The position numbers were made by a program, and so were the translations under genes. The notes beneath the pieces are model-generated. The model was given only the letters and a program-made list of their open reading frames with translations. It made no database searches and had not been told where the DNA came from. 64,000 nucleotides of DNA from Comamonas testosteroni TK102 (GTDB lineage Bacteria; Pseudomonadota; Gammaproteobacteria; Burkholderiales; Burkholderiaceae_C): positions 4,340,001-4,404,000 of the forward strand of contig NZ_CP006704.1 in NCBI RefSeq assembly GCF_000739375.1. The letters run 5' to 3'. This document shows, in pieces, positions 43,465-50,878 of this stretch; within the stretch, counting starts at the first letter, position 1; every line of letters starts with the position of its first letter.

Positions 43465-44994
43465 ATGCTCTCCTCCTCTTCCTCCCTGCTGCACCTGCAC
43501 CCCAACGACAACGTGCTGGTGGCCAAGACCGCCCTGGCCCTGGGCCAGGACATTCCCGAGCTGGGAGTGCGAACGCGCGCCCAGGTGCCGGCCGGACACA
43601 AGATCGCGGCACGCCGCATCGCCGAGGGCGAGCAGGTCAAGAAGTACGACACGGTGATCGGTGTCGCCACACGCGACCTGGAGCCTGGCGACTATGTGCA
43701 CAGCCACAACCTCAAGCTGGTGGACTACTACCGCGACCCGTCGTTCGGTGCCGACGTACGGCCCGTGGACTACGTGCCCGAGGAAGAGCGCGCCACTTTC
43801 CAGGGGTTTGTGCGAGCAGGTGGCGGCGTGGGCACGCGCAACTTCATCGGCATCCTGTCCTCGGTCAACTGCTCGGCCACCGTGATCAAGCGCATCGCCG
43901 CCCACTTCACGCCCGAGCGGCTGGCAGCCTTTCCCAATGTGGATGGCGTGGCCGCCTTTGCCCAGAGCAGCGGCTGCGGCATGTCCTCGCCCAGCGAGCA
44001 CTTCGACGTGCTGCGCCGTACCCTCGCCGGCTATGCGCGCCACCCCAACCTGGCGGGCGTGCTCATCGTGGGTCTTGGCTGCGAGCGCAACCAGGTCGAT
44101 GCCTTGGTGGATTCGCAAGGCCTCAAGGAAGGTCAGTTGCTGCGCACTCTGGTGATGCAGGAAGTGGGTGGCACGCGCGCCACCATCGAGGCAGGTATTG
44201 CCGCCATCGAGGAAATGCTGCCCATCGCCGACCAGGCCCAGCGCAGCACCGTCAGCGCCGCCCACCTCAAGATCGGCCTGGAATGCGGCGGCTCGGACGG
44301 CTTTTCGGGCATCACGGCCAACCCCGGCCTGGGCGCAGCCATGGACATTCTGGTGCGCCACGGCGGCACGGCCATTCTGTCCGAGACCCCCGAGATCCAC
44401 GGCGTGGAGTTCATGCTCACGCGCCGCGCCATCAGTCCCGAAGTCGGCCAGAAGCTGCTGGACCGCCTGGCCTGGTGGGAACGCTACGCAGCCGGCCAGA
44501 ACGCCCAGTTCAACGGTGTGGTCGGCCACGGCAACCAGGCCGGCGGCCTGGCCAACATCTTTGAAAAATCTCTGGGCAGTGCCATGAAGGGCGGCACCAC
44601 ACCGCTGCGCGCTGTCTATGAATATGCCGAGCCCATCACCGAACACGGCTTCGTCTTCATGGACTCGCCGGGCTACGACCCGGTGGCCTCCACTGGCCAG
44701 ATCGCCAGCGGCGCCCAGCTGATCTGCTTCACCACGGGCCGCGGCTCCATGTTCGGCAGCAAGCCCGCACCCACCATCAAGCTGGCCAGCAACACGCCGA
44801 TGTACCAGCGCCTGCAGGAAGACATGGACATCAACTGCGGCGTGGTCGTCGACGGAGAGCTGACCGTGCCCGAGCTGGGCCAGCAGATCTTCGAGCAGAT
44901 CCTGCGCCATGCCAGCGGCGAACAGACCAAGAGCGAAGTCCTGGGACTGGGTGACCATGAATTCGTGCCCTGGCACCTGGGCATCGTGAGCTGA
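43465..44994 (+). CDS. UxaA/GarD family dehydratase (galactarate or altronate type)
   Basis: A 509-residue Fe-dependent sugar-acid dehydratase. The N-terminal SAF domain (about 10-90: HLHPNDNVLVAKTALALGQD, AGHKIAARRIAEGEQVKKYD) is followed by the catalytic part: VGTRNFIGILSSVNCSATVI, GVLIVGLGCERNQVDALVD, LKIGLECGGSDGFSGITANP and FTTGRGSMFGSKPAPTIKLA. Length lies between UxaA (495) and GarD (523). With the HpaI/GarL aldolase in the same operon, a galactarate-like hexarate or related aldarate is the best guess. It starts 48 bases after the receptor gene. Confidence 0.93.
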   Translation: MLSSSSSLLHLHPNDNVLVAKTALALGQDIPELGVRTRAQVPAGHKIAARRIAEGEQVKKYDTVIGVATRDLEPGDYVHSHNLKLVDYYRDPSFGADVRPVDYVPEEERATFQGFVRAGGGVGTRNFIGILSSVNCSATVIKRIAAHFTPERLAAFPNVDGVAAFAQSSGCGMSSPSEHFDVLRRTLAGYARHPNLAGVLIVGLGCERNQVDALVDSQGLKEGQLLRTLVMQEVGGTRATIEAGIAAIEEMLPIADQAQRSTVSAAHLKIGLECGGSDGFSGITANPGLGAAMDILVRHGGTAILSETPEIHGVEFMLTRRAISPEVGQKLLDRLAWWERYAAGQNAQFNGVVGHGNQAGGLANIFEKSLGSAMKGGTTPLRAVYEYAEPITEHGFVFMDSPGYDPVASTGQIASGAQLICFTTGRGSMFGSKPAPTIKLASNTPMYQRLQEDMDINCGVVVDGELTVPELGQQIFEQILRHASGEQTKSEVLGLGDHEFVPWHLGIVS

Positions 44995-45056
44995 GGAAAA
45001 CGCATCTTCCAGAGCTTTGCGCCCTTATCCGATCTTCACTTTCTGCGATTTTCACC

Positions 45057-46538
45057 ATGAACGCCACGCCACTCAGACTGCAACGCACCGAACTGCAGCG
45101 CAGCGCCAACTTCATCGCCGGCGCCTGGACACCCGCTGCCAGCGGCGCCAGCTTTGCCGTGACCGATCCGGCCACGGGCAGCACCATTACCGACGTACCC
45201 GATTCCGGTGCGGTCGACGCGCGCGCCGCCGTGGATGCCGCCCAGGCGGCGCTGCCAGCCTGGCGCAAGCTGCCGGCCAAGCAACGCGCCGCCATCATCA
45301 AGCGCTGGAACGACCTGGTGCTGGCCCATCAGGACGATCTGGGCACGCTGATCTCGCTGGAGCAGGGCAAGCCGCTGGCCGAAGGCAAGGGCGAAGTGGC
45401 CTATGCCGCCAGCTACATCGAATGGTTCGGCGAGGCCGCCACGCGCATGAACGGCGAAGTCATTCCCGCGCCCGTGCCGGGCCGGCGCATGCTCGCCCTG
45501 CGCGAGCCCGTGGGCGTGGTCGCCGCCATCACGCCCTGGAACTTCCCGGCCGCCATGATCGCGCGCAAGATCGCGCCGGCACTGGCTGCGGGCTGCACCG
45601 TGGTCTGCAAGCCGGCCGAGGACACGCCGCTGACTTCACTGGCCCTGGTGCTGCTGGCGCACGAAGCCGGAGTGCCGGCCGGGGTGCTCAACATCGTCAC
45701 GGCCTCGCGCGAGCGCACGCCCGGGGTGGTGGACCAGTGGCTGGACGACAGCCGTGTGCGCAAGATCACCTTCACCGGCTCCACGCCCGTGGGCAAGCAC
45801 CTGGCGCGCCGCAGCGCCGACACACTGAAAAAGCTCTCGCTGGAGCTGGGCGGCAATGCGCCCTTCATCGTTTTCGAGGATGCCGATGTGGCAGCCGCCG
45901 TGGACGGCTTCATGGCCGCCAAGTTCCGCAACGGCGGCCAGACCTGCGTCTGCCCCAATCGCGTCTTTGTGCACCGCTCGGTGTACGAGGCCTTTGCCCA
46001 GCAGCTCAGCGCCCGCGTGGCAGCCTTGCACGTGGGCCCGGCCAGTGACCCGGCCTCGCAGATCGGCCCCATGATCAACGACCGCGCCGTCGAGAAGATC
46101 GCCCGCCATGTGGAGGACGCGGTGGCCAAGGGCGCCAAGGTACTCACCGGCGGCAAGCGCCTGACGGATCTGGGCCCCACCTACTTCGCCCCCACCGTGC
46201 TCTCGGGCGCCACTGCCTCCATGGCCTGCGCCTGCGAAGAAACCTTCGGGCCCGTGGCTCCGCTGACCGTGTTTGACGACGAGGCCGAGGTCATCGCCGC
46301 CGCCAACGACACGCCGTTCGGTCTGGCCGCCTATTTCTACAGCCAGGACATGCGCCGCATCTGGCGTGTCGCCGATGCCCTGGAATCGGGCATCGTGGGC
46401 GTCAACGAAGGCGCGCTGGCCGCAGAGGCCGCCCCCTTTGGCGGCGTCAAGGAGTCGGGCTACGGCCGCGAAGGCTCCACTCACGGGCTCGACGATTACC
46501 TGCATATCAAATACGTCTGCCAGGGACAACTGGATTGA
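45057..46538 (+). CDS. NAD(P)-dependent aldehyde dehydrogenase, succinate/2-oxoglutarate semialdehyde type
   Basis: A 493-residue ALDH with catalytic Cys297 (NGGQTCVCPNR), Glu263 (LELGGNAPF) and Asn162 (ITPWNFPAAM). SLEQGKPLAEGKGEVAYAAS and YIEWFGEAATRMNGEVIPAP are typical of GabD and of 2-oxoglutarate semialdehyde dehydrogenases. In a sugar-acid cluster it may oxidise a semialdehyde produced by the aldolase (tartronate or succinate semialdehyde) or 2,5-dioxopentanoate. It is 62 bases downstream of the dehydratase. No ribosome site is obvious before ATG 45057. Confidence 0.95.
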   Translation: MNATPLRLQRTELQRSANFIAGAWTPAASGASFAVTDPATGSTITDVPDSGAVDARAAVDAAQAALPAWRKLPAKQRAAIIKRWNDLVLAHQDDLGTLISLEQGKPLAEGKGEVAYAASYIEWFGEAATRMNGEVIPAPVPGRRMLALREPVGVVAAITPWNFPAAMIARKIAPALAAGCTVVCKPAEDTPLTSLALVLLAHEAGVPAGVLNIVTASRERTPGVVDQWLDDSRVRKITFTGSTPVGKHLARRSADTLKKLSLELGGNAPFIVFEDADVAAAVDGFMAAKFRNGGQTCVCPNRVFVHRSVYEAFAQQLSARVAALHVGPASDPASQIGPMINDRAVEKIARHVEDAVAKGAKVLTGGKRLTDLGPTYFAPTVLSGATASMACACEETFGPVAPLTVFDDEAEVIAAANDTPFGLAAYFYSQDMRRIWRVADALESGIVGVNEGALAAEAAPFGGVKESGYGREGSTHGLDDYLHIKYVCQGQLD

Positions 46539-46580
46539 CGCAACACGGTCGCTAGAACCATTCACAACAGGAGACAAACC

Positions 46581-47573
46581 ATGAGCAAATCCCGATACAT
46601 CACCCGCAGGCCCGTACTGGGCGCGCTGGCAGCACTGGCCCTGGCCGGTGCCATGCCGCTGGCACAGGCCCAGGGAAACTTCCCGAGCAAGCCCATCACC
46701 TTTGTGGTGCCCTATCCTGCGGGCGGCGCCAATGACATGCTGGGGCGGCTGGTCGGCCAGAAGATGGGGGAGGTACTGGGAACCGCCAGCGTGGTGGACA
46801 ACCGGCCTGGTGCCGGGGCCTTGCTGGGCGCGGGCATCGTGGCGCGCGCGCCGGCCGACGGCTACACGCTGCTTGTCGGCGGCCTGGCCACGCACGCCGC
46901 CAGCCCGCATCTGATCAAGACCGAGTACGACCCCGTCAAGGACTTCGAGCCCATCGGCATGATCGGCAGCGCCCCCATCATCGCCATCACCGCCAACGAC
47001 TCGCCCTACAAATCGCTCAAGGATGTGGTGGAAGCGGCCCGCAAGGACCCGCAGGCCGTGATGTACGGCTCCTCGGGCAACGGCTCGCCGCTGCACCTGG
47101 CCGGCGAACTGTTCGTGTCCATTGCCAAGGTCCCCATGACCCACGTGCCCTACAAGGGCGGCAATGCCCACATCGTGGATCTGATCGGCGGGCGCATTCC
47201 GGTCATCTTCGATACCGCGACCAACTCCATGCCCCTGCTGCGCGGCGGCAAGGTGCGCGCCCTGGCCGTGGGCTCCACCACCCGTCTGCCCGAGCTGCCC
47301 AATGTGCCGACCTTCGCCGAAGCCGGCTACCCGCAGTTCGAGTTCTCGGCCTGGTACGCACTGTTTGCTCCGTCCAAGACCAGCGCCGATGTCAGCGCCA
47401 AGCTCTCCGGTGCACTGGCCAAGGCCCTGAAGCAGCCAGAGGTGGTCTCCAAGCTGCGCGATCTGGGCGTGACCCCGGGCAGCGGCGATGCCACAGAGCT
47501 GCGTGCCTTCGTGCCCCGTGAATACCAGCGCGTGGGCGGTCTCATCAAGACAGCGAAGATCAAGGCCGATTGA
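46581..47573 (+). CDS. Bug/TctC-type periplasmic solute receptor (second in cluster)
   Basis: A 330-residue receptor with a Tat-like signal (TRRPVLGALAALALAGAMPL, cleaved AQA). PSKPITFVVPYPAGGANDML, VDNRPGAGALLGAGIVARAP and MTHVPYKGGNAHIVDLIGGR follow the Bug family. ACAGGAGAC precedes the ATG. It differs clearly from the first receptor of the operon, so the two may bind different forms or precursors. Two hairpins after its stop may limit read-through to the next gene. Confidence 0.94.
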   Translation: MSKSRYITRRPVLGALAALALAGAMPLAQAQGNFPSKPITFVVPYPAGGANDMLGRLVGQKMGEVLGTASVVDNRPGAGALLGAGIVARAPADGYTLLVGGLATHAASPHLIKTEYDPVKDFEPIGMIGSAPIIAITANDSPYKSLKDVVEAARKDPQAVMYGSSGNGSPLHLAGELFVSIAKVPMTHVPYKGGNAHIVDLIGGRIPVIFDTATNSMPLLRGGKVRALAVGSTTRLPELPNVPTFAEAGYPQFEFSAWYALFAPSKTSADVSAKLSGALAKALKQPEVVSKLRDLGVTPGSGDATELRAFVPREYQRVGGLIKTAKIKAD

Positions 47574-47581
47574 CATGCCCG

Positions 47582-47638
47582 AGCGGCTATGCCGCTTCCC
47601 CGCAGCAGGTGAGACTCCCACGTCTACTCGCTGCGGGG
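47582..47638 (+). promoter_or_regulatory. Two hairpins between receptor and sialidase-like genes
   Basis: AGCGGCTATGCCGCT (47583-47597 region) forms a small hairpin; CCCCGCAGC (47598-47606) pairs with GCTGCGGGG (47630-47638) around a loop holding AGAC/GTCT arms. No T-run follows. They may stabilise the receptor mRNA or attenuate downstream transcription. Confidence 0.45.
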
Positions 47639-47750
47639 CGGCACGGGCTGCATGGGCGGCACTGGCTATTGCCAGGCCCCATCCATCGGCCCGCACCGCA
47701 AACAGGAACATTGAAGACAGCACACTGTCATGACAAACCAAGGAAAACCA

Positions 47751-48905
47751 ATGCTTGATGGATTGCTGCGCCCACATGCCGAGGACCCGGACCGCCTGGT
47801 GGCGGACCTGCCTTCGCCCTGTGTGCAGGCCCATGCCGCCAATCTGATGGTGCTGGACGACGGCACCCTGGGCTGCGTGTGGTTCGGCGGCTCCATGGAA
47901 GGCCGCTCCGACATCTCGGTCTTCATGTCGCGCCTTGCCCCCGGTGCCGCGCAGTGGTCCGAGCCCACCCAGCTCTCCCACGATGCCGAACGCTCGGAAC
48001 AGAACCCCGTGCTGTTTCCCGCACCGGGCGGCGAACTGTGGCTGCTGCACACGGCCCAGCACTCGGGGCATCAGAACACCTCGGTGGTGCGCCGGCGCCT
48101 GTCTCGCGACCAGGGCCTGAGCTGGGAGCCCACCGAGACGCTGGCCGATGCCCCAGCCGGCACCTTCGTGCGCCAACCCATCCATGTACATACGGACGGC
48201 AGCTGGCTGCTGCCGGTCTTCCACTGCCGCGCCCAGCCGGGCCAGGCCTGGGACGGCAGCCTCGACGACAGCGGCGTGCTGCGCTCGGCAGATCAGGGAC
48301 GCAGCTGGCAGCGCATTGCCGTGCCCGGCAGCCTGGGCTGCGTTCACATGAACATCGTGCAGGCTTCGGACGGCGGCCTGCTGGCGTTCTTTCGCAGCCG
48401 CTGGGCCGACCATGTCTACCGCAGCCGCAGCGACGACGGCGGCCTGAGCTGGCAGGAGCCCGAGGCCACGGAGCTGCCGAACAACAACTCATCCATCCAG
48501 GCCCTGCGCCTGGCCGACGGGCGTCTGGCCATGATCTTCAACGCCAGCAGCGCCGCCGATGCCACGCAGCGGCGCGAGTCGCTGTATGACGAGCTGGGCG
48601 ACAGCTCGGCAACGCCGGCCAAGGCTGCAGCCGGCGAGCGCCGCGCGTTCTGGGGTGCTCCGCGTGCGCCCATGACGCTGGCCCTGTCGGCCGACGACGG
48701 TCTGAGCTGGCCCTGGCAGCGCAACCTCGAGGTGGGCGACGGCTGGTGCATGAGCAATGATTCCGAGCGCGGCCGCAACCGCGAATATTCCTACCCCTCC
48801 ATCCGCCAGGGCGCCGACGGCGCGCTGCATCTGGCCTATACCGTGTTCCGCCAGCATATCCGCCATGTGCGCGTGCAGCCGGACTGGGTGAACGAACAAG
48901 CATGA
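47751..48905 (+). CDS. Sialidase-like (BNR repeat, six-bladed propeller) protein
   Basis: A 384-residue protein of the COG4409-like neuraminidase-related family. Asp-box-like repeats are visible: SRDQGLSWEP, SADQGRSWQR, SDDGGLSWQE and SADDGLSWPW, spaced as in a propeller. Arg and acidic residues at blade starts (SMEGRSDISVFM, REYSYPSIRQGADGALHLAY) fit the family. There is no signal peptide, unlike secreted sialidases, so it is probably cytosolic. ATG 47751 is chosen for AAGGA 6 bases upstream; ATG 47730 is an alternative. It overlaps the hydroxyacid dehydrogenase by 4 bases and lies in a sugar-acid operon, so it may be a lyase or hydrolase for an acidic sugar rather than sialic acid. Confidence 0.85.
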   Translation: MLDGLLRPHAEDPDRLVADLPSPCVQAHAANLMVLDDGTLGCVWFGGSMEGRSDISVFMSRLAPGAAQWSEPTQLSHDAERSEQNPVLFPAPGGELWLLHTAQHSGHQNTSVVRRRLSRDQGLSWEPTETLADAPAGTFVRQPIHVHTDGSWLLPVFHCRAQPGQAWDGSLDDSGVLRSADQGRSWQRIAVPGSLGCVHMNIVQASDGGLLAFFRSRWADHVYRSRSDDGGLSWQEPEATELPNNNSSIQALRLADGRLAMIFNASSAADATQRRESLYDELGDSSATPAKAAAGERRAFWGAPRAPMTLALSADDGLSWPWQRNLEVGDGWCMSNDSERGRNREYSYPSIRQGADGALHLAYTVFRQHIRHVRVQPDWVNEQA

Positions 48906-49864
48906 CCACAACCTCCACTTCATTCAATGTTCTCGTCACCGCCGAGCACTGGGCGCCCGAAGCCCAGGCCGTGGTGCAGCAAGCCGGCGGACAGATCCAT
49001 TTCATGGCCGAGCCCATCACTGCGCAAAGCCTGGCCCAGCAGCTGGCGCAGACCGGCGCCCAGGCCCTGGTGCTGCGCGGCTCCAAGCCTGTGAGCGCCG
49101 CCGTGCTGCGGGCGGCCCCCGCCTTGCGCATCGTGGCCAAGAACGGAGCCGGCGTGGACAGCGTGGACATGGAAGCTGCGCGTACCCAAGGCGTGGCCGT
49201 GGCCGTGGCACAGGCCGCCAATGCCCCTGCTGTTGCCGAGCATGCACTGGCGCTGATGCTGGCGCTGGTGCGCCAGTTGCCCCAGCTGGACCAGCAGGTG
49301 CGCGCCGGCGGTTGGGCCGGCAGCAACTGGCAGGGCCGCGACTTCCGCGGCTCCACGGTGGGCATCGTCGGCTATGGCGCCATCGGCCGCGCCACCGCGC
49401 AGCTGGCTGCGGCCCTGGGCGCCAAGGTGCTGGTGCTGCGCCCCGCAGGCCAGGCAGACGACTTTGACTGCGAACCCGACCTGCGCCGGCTGCTGCCCCG
49501 CGTGGACATACTGAGCCTGCACTGCCCGCTGACCGAGCAGACACGCGGCCTGATAGGCGCGAACGAACTGGCGCTGCTGCGCCCGGGCAGCCTGCTGATC
49601 AACACGGCACGCGGCCCCGTGGTCGACGAGGCCGCACTGCTGGCGGCACTGGAAAGCGGCCATCTGGGTGGCGCCGGACTCGACACCTTCGACATCGAGC
49701 CGCTGCCCCAGGGCCATCCGCTGGCCCGGTTGCCGCAGGTGCTGCTGACGCCGCATGTGGCCGGCGTGACGCGCCAGGCGGCGCTGCGCGTGGCGACGCT
49801 GACCGCCGCCAATATCGTCGACCACCTGGCAGGCAGGCCACTGCCCGCCGGCCACCTGCTGTGA
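48902..49864 (+). CDS. D-2-hydroxyacid dehydrogenase
   Basis: A 320-residue NAD(P)-dependent dehydrogenase of the phosphoglycerate/hydroxypyruvate reductase family. NAD motif GIVGYGAIGRATA; catalytic Arg in INTARGPVVDEAALL, Glu in DTFDIEPLPQGHPL and His in LLTPHVAGVTRQ. It could reduce or oxidise a 2-oxo/2-hydroxy acid such as tartronate semialdehyde/glycerate or hydroxypyruvate made downstream of the aldolase. ATG 48902 overlaps the previous stop (ATGA), so translation is coupled. Confidence 0.94.
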   Translation: MTTTSTSFNVLVTAEHWAPEAQAVVQQAGGQIHFMAEPITAQSLAQQLAQTGAQALVLRGSKPVSAAVLRAAPALRIVAKNGAGVDSVDMEAARTQGVAVAVAQAANAPAVAEHALALMLALVRQLPQLDQQVRAGGWAGSNWQGRDFRGSTVGIVGYGAIGRATAQLAAALGAKVLVLRPAGQADDFDCEPDLRRLLPRVDILSLHCPLTEQTRGLIGANELALLRPGSLLINTARGPVVDEAALLAALESGHLGGAGLDTFDIEPLPQGHPLARLPQVLLTPHVAGVTRQAALRVATLTAANIVDHLAGRPLPAGHLL

Positions 49865-49927
49865 ACCAGTGCCTCCTGCATCGCCGTGGCCCCATGCCAC
49901 GCCATGAATAGTCAAACCGAGAAAAGC

Positions 49928-50731
49928 ATGCCTGCATACAACCCGTTCAAGACCGCCCTCTGCGCCCGCCAGCCCCAGATCGGACTATGGCTGTCCATGG
50001 CCGACCCCTATCTGGCCGAAGCCGCCGCCACCACGGGCTATGACTGGCTGCTGATCGACGGCGAGCATGCGCCCAACGATCTGCGCAGCACCCTGGGCGC
50101 CCTGCAGGCAGCAGCCCCGCACCCGGCCCAGCCCGTGGTGCGCGTGGTGGAAGGCAGCACGGCCCTGATCAAGCAGATGCTGGACATCGGCGTCAAGACG
50201 CTGCTCGTGCCCATGGTGGACACGGCAGACCAGGCCCGGGCCATCGTGGCCGCCACGCAATACCCGCCCCTGGGCGTGCGCGGCGTCGGCAGTGCCGTGG
50301 GACGCGCCTCTCAATGGAGCAGCCGCACCGACTATCTGAATGTGGCCGACGACGAGGTCTGCCTGCTGGTGCAGGCCGAGACCACCACAGCCCTGCAGAA
50401 TCTCGAAGCCATCTGCGCCGTGGATGGCGTGCATGGCGTCTTCATAGGCCCGGCCGACCTGGCCGCCTCCATGGGCCACCGCGGCAACCCCGGCCACCCT
50501 GAAGTGCAGGCTGCCATCGAGGCGGCGATGCGGACCATCATTGCCAGCGGCAAGGCGGCAGGTACGCTGACCTCTGACCCCGCGCTGGCACAGCGTTACC
50601 TGGATCTGGGCTGCAGCTTTGTGGCCGTGGGCGTGGACCTGCTGATGTTCGTGAACGCCGCGCGCAGGCTGCGCAGCCAGTTTGCCGGCGCAACCGTCGC
50701 CGCTCCGGCTCGGCCTGGTGCGGCCTACTAA
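49928..50731 (+). CDS. HpcH/HpaI-type class II aldolase (HpaI/GarL-like)
   Basis: A 267-residue metal-dependent pyruvate aldolase. RQPQIGLWLSMADPYLAEAA, YDWLLIDGEHAPNDLRSTLG (catalytic His47) and YPPLGVRGVGSAVGRASQWS align closely with E. coli HpaI; metal ligands are the Glu in LLVQAETTTA and Asp in FIGPADLAAS. Two starts are possible: ATG 49904 and ATG 49928; the second gives the HpaI-like N-terminus. In this operon it probably cleaves the 2-keto-3-deoxy sugar acid (as GarL cleaves 5-keto-4-deoxyglucarate) to pyruvate and an aldehyde acid. It is the last gene of the cluster. Confidence 0.94.
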   Translation: MPAYNPFKTALCARQPQIGLWLSMADPYLAEAAATTGYDWLLIDGEHAPNDLRSTLGALQAAAPHPAQPVVRVVEGSTALIKQMLDIGVKTLLVPMVDTADQARAIVAATQYPPLGVRGVGSAVGRASQWSSRTDYLNVADDEVCLLVQAETTTALQNLEAICAVDGVHGVFIGPADLAASMGHRGNPGHPEVQAAIEAAMRTIIASGKAAGTLTSDPALAQRYLDLGCSFVAVGVDLLMFVNAARRLRSQFAGATVAAPARPGAAY

Positions 50732-50878
50732 AGCCAGGTAACCGGCGCAGCAGCCTCGGCCGGGCCCGCACCGGCCTGCAGGCTGCGTTGTCGTCAATCA
50801 TCAAGTCAGCCAGATGTGAGACTGCCAAGCCCCACATCCCAGCTGACGCGCCTCATGCACCTGCCAGCAGCGGCAAGT

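Noticed and set aside
45636..48413. 925-codon open frame on the minus strand
   Set aside because: It runs antisense across three well supported genes (aldehyde dehydrogenase, Bug receptor, propeller protein) and has no recognisable domain.
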